The notes beneath the pieces were generated by a model. It did not search any database, was not told the DNA's origin, and was given only the letters and a program-made list of their open reading frames with translations. From assembly GCA_947462335.1 (NCBI GenBank), contig OX381707.1:32787618-32851617 (forward strand): DNA of 64,000 nt. The letters are read 5' to 3'. Position numbers and translations under genes: made by a program. This stretch comes from Harmothoe impar (lineage: Eukaryota; Annelida; Polychaeta; Phyllodocida; Polynoidae). Below are positions 1 through 13,073 of this stretch, piece after piece; within the stretch, counting starts at the first letter, position 1, and every line of letters begins with the position of its first letter.

Positions 1-44
1 AAACATGTTTGCAAACGTTCATTGCTTTTAATAAACATTACCAT

Positions 45-1150
45 CAGCGATTGTGACTTTTGAAACCCTTTGTATATCTAAGATCAATTGTTGATAATGA
101 TCAAGTTTGGAAAATTTCCATTCACTTCTTACCTTTCCCTGGCGACTTGCTTTCTATTCCCAACACGATGCTTTCCAGTTGACCTTTGTCCAGTCAAATA
201 AGATCTCCATGGAAAAGACTTAATCATCCCCATTTTCTGGGGAAGGGGAGGATTGAGTACCACAGTTGCCCCAGCTGCCCAGTATTGTTGACACTGACAG
301 GGGCTGGATGGCCAGTTCAGACTAAGATGCCTACGCTATACATTGTCAGTACACAAGGGCAACCCCTTATCATTTCCATTTGATTGCTGTCTCAGCCCTA
401 ACCTCTGATCTAATCATTCACCTCTCATTCCCCAGAGCCACTGTAGCTTTGTAAGGTGTGGGTAGAGGCAGCACCATTTTGTTACCCCCCCCCCCCTACC
501 CCTCAGAGAGAGGCTCCTACCAGAGAGGGGCTCCTGCGAATCAGTTTATTTTTACTGACAAATGAAATGATATCACTGGTGTGAATTATTTCCCCACAAC
601 ATGGGCTCACAACCCCCTGTACCCTCCTTCTTTTGTTGTAAATACTAGGAACTGGACCATTTCCCCCGTCCCCTCCAAATAAAACCCTTTACTAAATCAC
701 ACATCAGATTTGCTTTGTTCTCCACAAGGTCATTTGATTGTTTGCCTGACCTTGAATTGCTGGGGCATGTCATTGAACGACGTTTGGTGTTTGCTTTCCA
801 TTTTTGTGTTCCAGCATACACCGTTTACTGTCACCTCATGCGGCCAACTATAAAAAGTGAAAGCACTGTCTGATCTTTTTACTCATAGAAAAGAGATAAA
901 AAAGATAGTTCTGCCAGTTTTACTTCCTAAACTGTATCAGCGGTCCTGATCACAATGCAGACCTAGTCCTTCTGCTATTGATCACATGACCTGTGATGGT
1001 GTTGCAGGAAACTGGTGTGAACAACATAGTAGTATGAGACGGCAAAAATCTGGTATCATTTCCTAAGGAAATTGTTTAGTACTTCTGAAAATGCTGATGC
1101 TTCAGTCTATATCTAGAGCTACTCCCCACCCGCTAATGATTGCCTATCAC
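45..1150. repeat. Segmental duplication, copy 1 (partner 4025-5215)
   Basis: This segment aligns collinearly with 4025-5215. Shared anchors include the text around 141-240 (matching 4141-4240), 339-377 (matching 4355-4393), the calcium-poor A/T stretch near 680-760 (matching 4735-4815) and the region near 1040-1110 (matching 5100-5175). Similarity is high in islands and low between them, so the duplication is old. Short reading frames across 230-400 differ between the copies by a frame-breaking 11-base insertion, so coding is not supported. The left edge may continue outside the window. Confidence 0.75.
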
Positions 1151-1159
1151 AATAATCCA

Positions 1160-4020
1160 GGAACATCAAAGGGAATGCAGAGGGTCGCATAATAAAGTTA
1201 TTATTGTAGTCAATCCTATTAATTGAACCATTACTAAATTTTACGTTCATAATAGTAGATTTAGTAGTATCTAGATTTCTCTTGATGGGCAGGGGGAGGG
1301 TTACTCTTTCTAGTCCGGGATTGCAACTTTATGTCACTGTATACTTTGTTGACGGATCACATGAGGCAATACAATGATTAATACACTTTTAAGAAATCCC
1401 TCAAAGATTGAAATGTTATCTTTTTGAAATACAAGATCCACTATGCTTAAGTATACCAAGGGCTATATTCAATGGGCTAAGATAACGATATATTATATAT
1501 TGTCATGCATAGTATATGGGCATCAATAAAAAGGTATAGAAATGAGCTTGAGAATAACAACTGAAGTGGCGTAGACACGGCTAATAATAGAATAGACCAT
1601 TGCTGAGCAGAACCTCTGCCATGAGAGCTAACAATGACCTGGTTGAGGAAGGCTCTTATAAATGAGGAGGGTTGTTTTGACAGGAAGCTTATAGCATGGC
1701 GGGTGAGTCTGTAGGGAAGAAGAGATTGAGGTAGATGAGAAAGGGGAGACTACCATGTCTGGCTCTAGATAAAAGTCCCGATTGTTTACCTAGTAGCATC
1801 ATGACACGTGCAGCCCAGAACCTGAGGACTAAGGACCTCTAGATAGTATTGTCATATTTATAGATGAATACATGCATTGTCATATTCATCATAAATTATT
1901 TTTAGACTGTACATAATGTCCAGCTGTAGATCTATTGATATCTGTGTTCTATTTCATGATGTAAATGCAGAACATGATGATGAATGAATGCAATAGGTGT
2001 CCATATAAACAGCCCAAAAGTTGGATTATTTATCAGTGACACCACCATGTATGCCAGGTATCAGGTATCATGTGTCATTGTCATTAAATACACAATGTCG
2101 TAGATTGGTGTGATCATATTCATGTAGCACTCTCCAGAATTAGTGGTGTACCTAAGAACGGCTGGGGTATGGGCTCACTCAAGAGGTAATTGAGTTCATT
2201 TCCTCACTGACTAACATTACCCTGAGCTTCTCCTCCAACCCCATCTGAGTTGCTCTTCCCGAGCTGCCCCACTCCCCCCCCCTTGAATCTACTTTGAAGG
2301 TATACTCCTTTCTTTAAGATGTTCAGTACTATTATTTCAAACAGATTCGAACCTCCCATGCTATATGGAGATTGGAATATAGGGTAGATCTTGGATCCTA
2401 TTTGTGTGTGGTTTCAGAAAACATGCAATCACTAGATGTGGTCTGTCACTTATTTAACATCTAGACACTGATGGTTGTGAATGTAACTGGTTGTGTGTGC
2501 GTTGGAATCAGAGATACTGAAGATTGGAGCTACCTCCTTGGGCTGATTACCCTCCAGTATAAGGTTAGATAAGAGCAGCTCTTGGCCAGTGTCCCATGTG
2601 TGGCCGTAAGTCATGTAATTCACTTAGTTTTAGAGTAGGGGTAAACATTGGTAGGGTGGCAAAGTGGGCGGGGTATACTCCAGTAAATACCAGGAAATTA
2701 AATTAGCAATCACTTAGATAGGTCATCCTGAGAGTGGTGCTGTTAGTATGGTTAGGGGTCTGGAAGAGTGAGGTTTAATAGGCTATGGGCGGAGAGGTGT
2801 TGTGAGGGTAATAGTCTTAGATTGAGATGCTAGAATAGGGTAACCGTGGGATAAAGCAGACACATTATGTGTTTGGGATGACAAAGTAGGATGACCACAG
2901 GACGTTCATGGAGAATGCCTCAGAATTCTATATGGGTAACATTTCAAAGCTACACTCAGTCCACATGAGCACGGGGACATTGGGTCAATTCTTTAGATTC
3001 CTCGACATTGTGAACATTTATGTTATTGGTATACAACTAGATTGTTATGTAAACTGAACTGTAATTCCGTTTCCTGGATTGCCTCCCCTACAATTCACTC
3101 AGAGATGAGGTTATTGAATTGCTGCTGAATTGTCATAAGAGTCATTAAATATGTAATGGAACTGTTCCTTTCTGATCCATAATATAGTTGGTAACTAAGA
3201 ACAGTAGCACAAGGGCACCCCCAGGATAGTTTTGCATTATGGAAGTATCCCGCTCTAAAGTTCCCCTCTTATGGCAATCTACTACCTCTGTGATGTGGTT
3301 ATGGCGTCAGTCGACCACTGTAGACAGGCCTTGGCAAAATAAACTTGATGTAATTTGTCAGTAGAGCAACAACAACATGAAGTTTATCCGATGGGGCAAC
3401 AGTCAATGGACATGTTGTGACAATATTTACAGAGATACATTCAAATATCTCCAAAGCTGAATAATTTCTTCAGCCTTCTTCCCTAAGGCTGTAGGGCCTA
3501 TTTCATTTTGCATCAACTGGTGAAATAGGACCCTCGGGTCAACTCTTCAGAAATTCTCATAATTTTGAGAAATGCTTATGGACGTCTGTCTCTTTAGCCA
3601 GATTTGGTTCTTGATCCATGAAATCAATAATGCAAGGTCAGGTCCCCCACTTATCAGGTTACTGTGGCAGAATACATTTGGAACATCTTAAGGTTGGGTT
3701 ACTCTCAGCTGAACATGCATCCTATTTCCAGCACCCATTCTGATACTACATACTAAGATAAAGAGGCTAGAGGGGCATATTTAAGTACCAGTCCCTAAAT
3801 AAATCACTGTGTGCTCTCTAGTGACGGTTAGGGATGTTTTCGCCAGAGTATGTTGACGTTTATCCTCTACTAGATCAGAATTACATCCTGATTGGTGTGT
3901 AGGTGAGGTGAGAATTGCTCTCCCATCCTTGAATGACCCAAGCCCGAATATTTGTGAGTGAACAAACAAAGGGTAGTCAAAACAACACAAATCACCCGTT
4001 TCTAATGACAAATACCACTT
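1160..4020. other. No gene recognised
   Basis: No reading frame of convincing length, splice-bounded exon, RNA gene or inverted-repeat element was recognised. The longest frame here (minus strand, 3781-4011, 76 codons) has no motif or repeat partner. Confidence 0.5.
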
Positions 4021-4024
4021 GCTT

Positions 4025-4575
4025 TTGTGATTTTGGTAATCCTTGGTTCATTTCAAGATCAACAGCTGGTTAAGATTTATTGCTGTTATCATGCACTAAA
4101 AACTATTCTAAATATTTCTCTCACTTTTTTTCTTTTTCCATACTACTTGCTTTCTGCACCCAACATGACATATTCCAGTTGACCCTTCTCCAGTCAACTA
4201 GGACCCTCATAGAAAGGACTTAATCATCCCCATTCTCTGGACAAGAGAAAGGATTGAGTGCCAGAGTCGCCCAGGCTCCACAGTATTGTTGACACTGAGA
4301 GAGGCCGAATGGCCAGTTCAGACTCAGATACCCCATCAATGCCTATGCTATATATTGTCAGTACACAAGGGCAACCCCTTATCAGTTCCATTCAATTGCC
4401 CTCTCAACCACTGTCCCTGGTCCAGTCATTCATTTGTCATTCACAAGGCTTCCACTGTGGGAAATTAAACTCTAGATAGAACCTACACCATTTTGTTGGC
4501 TCCTTCCTGACATACTAAAGGGGTTCAGGGAATCAGCTTATTTTATTGGATAGAAGAAAAACATGATAATCTCAC

Positions 4576-4640
<65 letters not shown>

Positions 4641-5215
4641 AATGTGATCTATTCCCAACAGTGTAGGTTAATAGCCCTCTGGACCCATTTTTAACTACTA
4701 GGAATGGGACTAGAAACGTTCCCTGTCTCCTCCAAATGAAACCCTTCACTAAATCACTAAATCACACAGGAGATTTGCGATGTCCTCCCCGAGGTCATTC
4801 CATTGTTTGCCTGACCATGACTCACTAGGGCATGTCATTGAATGACATCTAGTGTTTCCTTTCCATTTGTGTGTTCCACGATTCACCTTTTACTGTCACC
4901 CCCATGTGGCCAGCTGTAAAGAACGGAAGCACTGGCTGATCTTCACAAATAAAAGTAAAAGATAGTCCTGGCAGTATTGCTTCCTGACACTAGTTGAGGA
5001 GTCCTGATACCATTGAAGTCATAGTGCATCTGTTATTATTGATCACATGGAATCGTGTTGCAGAAAACCAGTGAGAATTGCAAAGTAGTATGGGGCAGAA
5101 AAAACAAGTGTCTAGTGTCATTTCCAAAGGGAATTACTCAGAAATAGTACGATGAAAAATGGTTATGCTTCAGTCTAGACATAACATTTCAGAACTAAGT
5201 GAAGCGGAGAAGACC
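4025..5215. repeat. Segmental duplication, copy 2 (partner 45-1150)
   Basis: Second copy of the segment at 45-1150, in the same orientation. It carries a TA microsatellite at 4577-4640 that is absent from copy 1, and an 11-base insertion near 4330. The best conserved stretch is 4355-4393, containing CAGTACACAAGGGCAACCCC as in copy 1. Confidence 0.75.
4577..4640. repeat. (TA)n microsatellite
   Basis: About 30 TA dinucleotides with one interruption (ATTTATATATA) near the right end. It lies inside duplication copy 2 only. Confidence 0.95.
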
Positions 5216-5219
5216 TGTC

Positions 5220-8200
5220 TCCCTGCTAATACAAAAAGGGTCATATACATAGAGACACTCAGTACTTCAATGGAAGGAGGGGCGCCTGGGAGTATGTGGA
5301 TACTGACTTTTTAATGACTTTTTAAGGAAAACATGATTTTTCAAGGATTATGTATTTTAAGCGGCAACACATCTCCCCTTTGCTACATTGACAACCACTG
5401 ATTAACGGATATATTCATGCAGTTTGCCATACATTAGGCCATTTGGTACGAACGTGATGTGCTGCAATGATAATTCCCTATACAAAGGGTACTTTTCTTT
5501 TTGGCCCCAGCCAAACTTGATTATTCAGCGGAAACCCGGCAGAAAAGCCAATGTTTCAGTAAATATAAAGGTAAAATAGGTATAATAAATCTAAAACAGC
5601 ACGGTTTTTTTTTAGCTTAAAACATCTGTGCTGGGATTGAGGGGTTGTCTGGCATAGTGGACTAAGCAAATTGCCAGTGATATTCTTACATGGCAATATG
5701 AGTATCTTATATATTACCGAAAACCCACCCCCTATCTCACCATAGGCAAAAGGCTCCTACCCTCACATGCCCACACACCACTATGAAATTTTAGAGTCCA
5801 CATCTACCCTTCCATCTCTATGCTGCTATCTTCAGGTGTCCTTCTGCCACCCCCTTCCACCACAATACAACCATACACCCCCACCCCCCACTGAGATGTC
5901 CATACAGGGGCAGCTCCTCAGATGGCCTTCACCAGGGGGCAGTAGGAGTTGCTGAGACGTGAGCAGCTCTGGGAGGTGAGTGAGGCGTGAAGGTCAGTCA
6001 GCTGCGTGATGAGCAGCTCTCTCTGCACTCTGACGTGCCAGAGTACGCCACTCTCCTGGCATTGTGTCGGTCACTTGTATCTCTGCCTCAATCTAGATAT
6101 TCACATCTGAATGGGACAGCTGCCTGTTGGATATTTATACATCCCCATGTACCTTACCATATAACTGTATGATTCCTTTTCTAAATCCCATTGACTGTAG
6201 TATAAGTCAAGGTATTGTGTTCAAAGCATGGAGTCACTACTTCAAATTATGTAAGCACTCCACGATCCTTTTATTAGGAGTGCAATGGTAACAGTCAAAT
6301 AGATCCTCAGATTACCAAGAGTCGCCACTGCAGATGGTCTAGAGAATCCATAAGGATAGTTGGCCTCTGACCAGGTTAGAACCCTATTCAGGTCCGGGCA
6401 CTCCTCTCACTAGTGGCCAGCAAGTTGTGGCTGCAGACAATCTAATCGCACCCTGTTCAGTCCCTTTCTGGGTACGTGGGTGGAATAGTTGGCTTTTTCA
6501 CTCTCCCCACGCCTTTTTCACAGTGAGCATAGTCTTTTTTTTGAGTGGCATATTTTCACTTTAGCGAGCCAAGCTGAAGCTCCCTTTGCCTCATTTTCCA
6601 TCTCCTGTCCTTCCCTCTGGCCATTGTCTGTCATTGTCATCGTCCATATCAACGATCATACCCGCTCCCCCTCTCCTTTCTCTCTACCCCCCCCCCCATT
6701 TTCCCTCCATAGCTTGCCTGGTAAACACACCACTTATTTTCGATATGGATATTTTATGTAGAATAAGCTATGTTATTATATATTATAATCTTGTTTTCTA
6801 TAGTCTTTATTAAATCCAACGTTATCATTGTTCAAGGAGATACTCATATGCATAGTGTCTCAAGGTATATTTTAGATATACGTATATTTACCACATAGTC
6901 AACCATTGTATTTAATGCTATCCCGCATAATACCCCGAAAAATATTCGTCAAACAGCCTTAACCTGGTATGTACGTTAATCTACGTCATATACTCCATAA
7001 TAGTATAGCTTCACATGATTATGCTCTAGTCCCTCCCTGAGCCTCCCCCTTCACCCTTCACGTCGTGCTGATGACACTGGACCCTCCCCTTCATAATGAA
7101 CCCTGATGAAGCCCTGAACTAGTAGGTATCAACTTTCTGGTCAGCCCCCCTGGGGTGGAAGCCATATTTAACCCCAATGTCAGAAGCGTGCCTTTTCATC
7201 AGCTACCTCTTCTCATTTTCTTCTTTTCAGAGGCAAAGCCAGAGCTGCAGCAATTATTACAGTAATGATGACCAGGTTCTTCCCCAGACTATTTCGGTTG
7301 GTCTGTGGATTACTCTGCGGTCCATGTTACGGACACATCGCCCTTCACACATATGACCCAACAATGTATTTGATTCATTAAAATGTAGATTTGTTTGTGT
7401 TTGTATGGGTAGACATAAGGTATTGGCTATAGTAGCTACTATAGAACACATACTATTCAATTTATTCTATTCAGGGGAGAAAAAGAAATGAATAAACTCT
7501 GATACTAATGTTTTGTTTAAAAGCAACATTCATCTTAAATAGGTTATTCTTGATGCTTGTAGAGAACAAAGCTCGTACCATACTCCCAAACAATTCTAGG
7601 CAATGGCACACAGAAAGCTACACCACTTTGGGGATTTCCTATTCAACGTGTTTACCTACTCTCCCAGCCCCTTCCTGCCCTGTCAGGGTTACCACCTTCA
7701 AGTTAAAAATACCCACACAGTGTCTTACACAAAAACCTTGGCTAAGAAGCCCAAGACGCCATCAAAGACGGCGTCTGAGTTTGGGCAGTGTGCCCACCTC
7801 AGAGCAAGGCTGTAGATGTAAATGCAGTTACCACCCAATTTGTGTGGTCTCGTTTAGCCTGCATCAGGGGTCTTTGAACTCGAGACCTTCATCTTTGAAA
7901 AAATCTTCCTTAAGATGGTACTCCAATCAAAGGTCGTTTTCAACACTTGAGAACTGGTCGGTGATTTTCGAGAGAAATTGTTCATAAGTTGTAGGGCAAT
8001 CTGTTTGCTTATAACGTCGGCCGCTATTAGTCAGGTCTGTTAGCGTCAATAAACCATGAAATCGCGATTTTCTGGAAAAAAGTGTCATTTTTCTACCACA
8101 CTTTGAGAAAAATGTGGGGATTAATTCTATCCCTTGCAACAAAAGATTGGATGACTGGAACACTATTATTTTTCAATATGGCCGACCAAATGCAGAAAAT

Positions 8201-8300
8201 GACATTTACTCTAGGAATGTGCATTTGAATCATGCTTTTTCCATAAACTTTTTTGAAAATGGGTATGCTATGTTTATACAAATCTTTCTAACCCTGAAAA
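5220..8300. other. No gene recognised
   Basis: Unassigned sequence. A pyrimidine-rich stretch lies around 6590-6720 with a C homopolymer near 6690. A 159-codon plus-strand frame (7508-7987) has biased, unstructured composition, no recognisable domain and competing open frames on both strands, so it is not called as a gene. Confidence 0.45.
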
Positions 8301-8467
8301 CCTATTATTACAACATGGGCAGCCATCTTTGATGGGTCATTATAGGGGCTGTTAGGGGTTCAAAGCAACCCCTCTTAACAAAGTTCTGAGACTTTTCATA
8401 TGAGTTAATTTTCAACCCCTCTGTCAGCCCTAGAAGGGTAGGCAAGACAAGATTTCAAGGAACCTGC

Positions 8468-8748
8468 CTAATCAAAGATGGCTACCATACAGGCTCTTAT
8501 CTAAATATCTAACCCTGAGATCCTTAACTATGGATTAAATAGGTTGTGCAATGGCTCAAAATGGTTATATTGATAAGAACAATCAATCTCAAAGGGAGGC
8601 AATCAAGATATGCACGATAATCCTCTAAATCCAAGATGGCTACCATTTATGCATTGATTTAAATGTCTGTCTATAAGGTCCTCATGCATTTGCTTAATGT
8701 CTAGTGTAATTGCTCAAAATGATGATATTGACGAGAACAATCATTAAC
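8468..8748. repeat. Diverged two-copy tandem repeat
   Basis: The stretch from AAAGATGGCTACCAT at about 8468 to the end of copy 1 at about 8590 is repeated at about 8636-8748, with roughly 170-base spacing. Shared anchors are the AAGATGGCTACCAT start and the CTCAAAATG...GAGAACAATCA end. A further AGCCATCTTTGATGGG at 8321-8336 suggests an older array. Confidence 0.65.
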
Positions 8749-9269
8749 CCTCTATCTGCTAGCCTTGACAAATGTAATTTGGGCCTTAACAACCAGCCCT
8801 TTGCCATGAGAATATAAAATTGGCATGTACAGGTGCTGCCCTGGGCTAGTGCCTAAGAAGTGAAACAGGTTGTATTAGATGTGGAATTTTCAATTTTCTG
8901 ACTAGGAGACATAGGATCTATGTAGAAATATTTTTGGATGCTTCAAAAATGCAGCAGCAGCCCTTCAAGGGTTGAAACCTAATATGATAACCATGGGAAC
9001 CAGCTGTAAGTCAGTGTAGATTATAAAAATATAAGAGTAACCCCCCTCCCTTTCTACACCTCTCTGTTTTTCTCTTTCATCCCCATTCCCCTTCCCTCTG
9101 TTCATCCCTCCCTTTTCCCACATCACTCCAACTGTGTTCCTCTCATTAGAGGGAGGTGGGAAAATACACATGGTTCTAAACCCTTCGATATAAGGGCTGT
9201 CTATAGGGGGTCCCAATATCCCTTGTCAAATTTTAAGAAATGGACAGGAGCCCTACCAATTTTAAGAAA

Positions 9270-10270
9270 TGCCCACACAAAGAAAGTAAAGGAGTCGCAA
9301 CAACTCTGACAGCCAGAGTCACAGTTTGTCTCCCATGTGAAGACAGTAGTTGACCGATCAAAAGAGGGAGAATCAAAATCAATACTTGAATACATAGTTA
9401 ACATGTAGGTAGGTGTGTGGAATGTGTACTTATGTCAGGGTAGAGTTGGGGCAACAGGTGTATATAATTCATGGACATGCCAGTTGAGGCCTATGAGAGA
9501 AGTTAGTAGGTGAGGTTATTGCCTAATACAGGTCAATAACAAGACATGTTTCCATGTCCACCACTTCTCCACATCTTCAGACCATCAAATTAGATGTCAT
9601 TATCATAGATCTCTATGTAGTAGTGGATCTAAAAAAATGCCTGTCTTGTATAAGCGCTGTGGGTAACCAGCCCTCCATAGCTATAAGCGCTTATAGATGA
9701 TGGTACAGTATTTCCTTTGGCCACAAATATGGTGACTACGCTATATACATCACCAGTATATATACTGGTGATGTTCTTGGAATGTTTTGTATAGTTTCTC
9801 ATCACATTTAAAGTAGATAAGTTTGATTAAGGGGAAAAGCCTTCCCATTGACATCTCTTAACCACATTATTTAGACAAAGTTGACCTTTGTTTGAAAAAT
9901 CAAAACTGTATGGCATGTGATAAATGTCTGAAGTATTGACTCTGGTCTGTGGTTTTCACTGGTACAGAACTAGTGTTGCTTGCCCCAGCAGGTGGTTTTA
10001 TATGCAACTATTATCAGAATCAACACAATTTTTACTTGACTCCTCATGAAGAGTTAAACTATCAATGACTCCACTGTGGGCAGAGTCAACTGCACTTGAC
10101 TTTGCACTAAAGGTAGTGTCAAGTTACAAAATTGCCAACTGCATTAGTTGTGACCCCTTCACAAGAGCCATCATGACTCAACAGAGTCAACTATGGTAAA
10201 AGAGTCATGGTGACACCTTTACTTCTCTATATGAATGTCACCCTGCCCATTACCTATAGTCCTCATTCTG
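9270..10270. repeat. Segmental duplication, copy 1 (empty-site copy)
   Basis: Aligns collinearly with 11815-12589 and then with 15288-15550. Anchors: the AACTCTGACAGCCAGAGTC palindromic stretch (9302, 11828), GGGGCAACAGGTGTATATAA (9449, 12011), CAATAACAAGACATGTT (9534, 12099), and the CAGGTGGTTT...CAACTA stretch (about 9989, 12550 and 15300). This copy has one uninterrupted version of the sequence that is duplicated around the retroelement in the partner, so it records the pre-insertion state. Confidence 0.8.
9747..9774. repeat. Perfect 28-bp palindrome
   Basis: ACATCACCAGTATA is followed directly by its exact reverse complement. The paralogous position in the second duplication copy (about 12320-12340) lacks the palindrome, so it arose or was lost after duplication. 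Confidence 0.9.
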
Positions 10271-10288
10271 ATGCATCTTGTACTATGA

Positions 10289-10912
10289 TCAGGCTGGGAC
10301 AGGAATGGATTTCTCAGGTCGCAGTGAGAAAGCACAACACTGTGTTATCTCACTGCTAAATTAGGGGGTTATCACACAGTGCTGTGAGATCTCACCCCCC
10401 TGTTGGAAACCACCCCATATTATTATATTTTCATATTTTCACAAAATCCAAGGATTTCCCTCAAATCAAACAAAAATCAAGATCATGTATAAATGGGCAC
10501 ACAATTGTTTTCTCAATGCTCACTCCAATTATCTGATTCTGTAGATATTAACATTGAAAAAGAACGATTTTCATACAATCCTATAAAATGGTATTGAGAA
10601 AACCCAATTTGCTGTAGGCTTACCATTATTTGCTCCAGAAAATGAATGTCTACAATGATGTATTATGTTATCAGCTAGGTACATCTGAATGGGCCTCGAT
10701 AGCATATGTGTATTTCATGAGAAATAATTAATAAACAAGCTAAAATGTTGTATTCCCTATAATTCTATATGCTAGAAATAGCATCAATGTGGTTTACAAC
10801 AGGGGGTGAGATCTCACAGCACTGTGTGATAAATCCCCAATTTAGCAGTGAGATAACACAGTGTTGTGCCTTCTCACTGCGACCTCAGAAACCCATGATT
10901 GTCCCAGCCTGA
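10289..10912. mobile_element. Non-autonomous DNA element with ~125-bp terminal inverted repeats
   Basis: The left arm 10289-10413 (starting TCAGGCTGGGAC) is the near-perfect reverse complement of the right arm 10789-10912 (ending GTCCCAGCCTGA). The arms share the stretch around the AACACTGTGTTATCTCACTG motif and the CTCACCCCCCTGTT inner end. The ~375-base centre is AT-rich and holds no open frame. A 3-base TGA flanks both ends and may be the target duplication. It resembles a long-TIR MITE or fold-back element; superfamily not assigned. Confidence 0.85.
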
Positions 10913-11810
10913 TGATATCATATCTTGGTTTACGATATTATTTTGGCAGCCATATTGAATAAATCCTAAGGAGTTAAAGTCAAATATTTGATCTTTTTAT
11001 GGAATAATAATGTTGGTTACATGTACATATGAACTGAAGTGGGTGTACCAATCAAATTTACTCATAATGTGAAATAATCCAGTTTTTCCTACCAATTTGT
11101 GGCAATTTTGAAAGAATGTGTCCCAGGGATTTTTTTTCTTGTTGCAAGGAAAAATATTCAAAAGTATACCCATACCAATATGTGTACCAACTTTGGCACT
11201 TTTTTCCGGAAAATAACGGTCATTTTGCTAAGGGACCTGACTATATCGAATCAAAAGCTGAAATATCTTTCAAACTGGTGATGCCAGATATTGGATGTTG
11301 ATGGAAAACATCCTTTAGCGGGTAACAGTACTGAAGGTCGCACTGTTTTGTAGCTCGATCGAAGGGCAGGCAAACAGGTTAGGAAATGCAGACATTTACC
11401 CAACCCCCATCATGGAATTATACTTTGCTGGAAGCCAAACTCCATCGAGCGGGTCATTTGCAGAAAAAATGTACATAAAAGTAATTAATTCCCACTTAAA
11501 TCATCCAAGTATTTTGTATAGTGGAAACTAATGTTTTAAGCCAGCCAGAAAATAAACTTTAGCCCGGGTCTCTCAACAACAAAAAGTTTATTTTAAGGGT
11601 GCTACATGCTAGGGGATACTAATTACCATGACCTGTTATTTACCAAATAGAATACCAATACACCTTACCGACCTTGGTGTCTATAAGCAAGTAGCAAATT
11701 CAGACTATTTCAGACTCCGTATTGCGTCTACCTAAATCCTCATATATGTCCTCAACATTATTATGCTCAGAAGCAGACACACACAGATGGGACAAAGGAC
11801 ACACAGGGAA
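10913..11810. other. No gene recognised
   Basis: AT-rich unassigned sequence; two short overlapping plus-strand frames (11099-11301) have no recognisable motif. Confidence 0.5.
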
Positions 11811-11814
11811 AAGT

Positions 11815-12589
11815 AAAGAAGTCGCCACGACTCTGACAGCCAGAGTCGCATTTTGTCTCTCACTTGACACCTGTAGAGGAGAGTGGAATGAGTTTGACTC
11901 TCCATTCCTGAAGAGTCAACGTCAGTTGACCCATCAAAAGAGGGGGAGTCAAAATCGAATACATGAGTGCATGCAGGTCAGGTGGATTGTTTATTTATGC
12001 CAAGGTAGAGTGGGGCAACAGGTGTATATAATTAGAGGGCAGGCCAGGTGAGGCCTGTGAGAGAAGTGAGTAGGTGAGGTTATTGCCCAAGACAGGTCAA
12101 TAACAAGACATGTTGTCATGTCCACCACTTCCCTCTGTATGAAAGAGCCAAGTTATATCTGCCTCACACTACATTCTACAGACCATTGGCCACATATTAG
12201 GTGCCAATATCAGATCTATATGAAGCAGTAGTAAGCAGTGCCACACATAATAGCTCACACAGTTAGTGCCCAGTCTTATGTTTATTTTCCATACCCACAG
12301 ATATGGTGACTAAGCTCTATACTGTTGATGTTCTTGGAATGTATTGTATAGTTTGTGATCACATTTGATTCAGGTAAGTTAACTGGAAAGCTTATAAATC
12401 CATTGACATCCCTTAACCACACCATTTTGACATAGTGGACTTGTCTATAGGGATCAAAACTGTGTGGCATGTAACAATTATCTAAAGTATAGATAGTGGC
12501 CCTGCCTTGTGGTTGCCACTGGTAGCAAATTAGTGTTGGTTGCCCCACCAGGTGGTTTCATATGCAACTACTATCAGAGTCAACACATA
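11815..12589. repeat. Segmental duplication, copy 2, left part
   Basis: Left portion of the paralogue of 9270-10270. The alignment to copy 1 stops at 12589, where the Penelope-like insertion begins, and resumes at 15288. Confidence 0.8.
12537..12589. repeat. 53-bp direct repeat, left (target-site duplication)
   Basis: 53 bases, beginning TGGTTGCCCCACCAGG and ending GTCAACACATA, are repeated identically at 15288-15340. Paralogous copy 1 near 9980-10030 has the sequence once. This is the expected signature of a long target-site duplication around an insertion. Confidence 0.85.
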
Positions 12590-12888
12590 GGTAAGAAAAC
12601 GAGGAGGTAGCTGTTTCCCGAGGGACCACGACTACAAAAGTGCCCTAGAATCTGCTGACATTCACCACTTGGACTTGATTATGCATCAAATTTCCCACTC
12701 CTGTTCTCATCGGCTGTTCATGTGGTCAGCTGGTCACACTGTGGTCAAGCCCTGACCTATTCATACTGACACTGTGCTAATGTAAGTGCAGTTTACTAGA
12801 CACTGGCACCGGTTGTGGTGGGGCCTAGATTTGTGTGTATTCAAGTCCACTGATAGTCGGCAGGTACTAGGACCTTACTTGTACTATG

Positions 12889-13073
12889 CATAGTTGCACA
12901 CGCTGTAAGCTAAGAAATAATGGAGGGAGGCAATTTATTTACATTGTTGAATAATAACGATTTACATTTTGTTAATACACGAGTTTAAAATAGAATGAAT
13001 GGTAGGATTACAATAGTTTGACATTTGATTGTAACCATTTGAGTGATACCTAGTATTGTAATGTATGAGATGC
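12889..13073. repeat. Pseudo-LTR-like direct repeat, copy 1
   Basis: Starts CATAGTTGCACACGCTG and ends ATGTATGAGATGC. It is about 99% identical to 13356-13557 apart from an ~18-base stretch present only in the second copy. Direct terminal repeats of this kind arise in Penelope-like elements by partial tandem insertion. Confidence 0.9.

Noticed and set aside
7508..7987. 159-codon plus-strand frame
   Set aside because: No domain, no conserved partner; overlapped by other frames on both strands.
10289..10912. CRISPR-like or phage-like repeat structure
   Set aside because: The repeats are a single inverted pair in eukaryotic sequence; no spacer array or associated genes.
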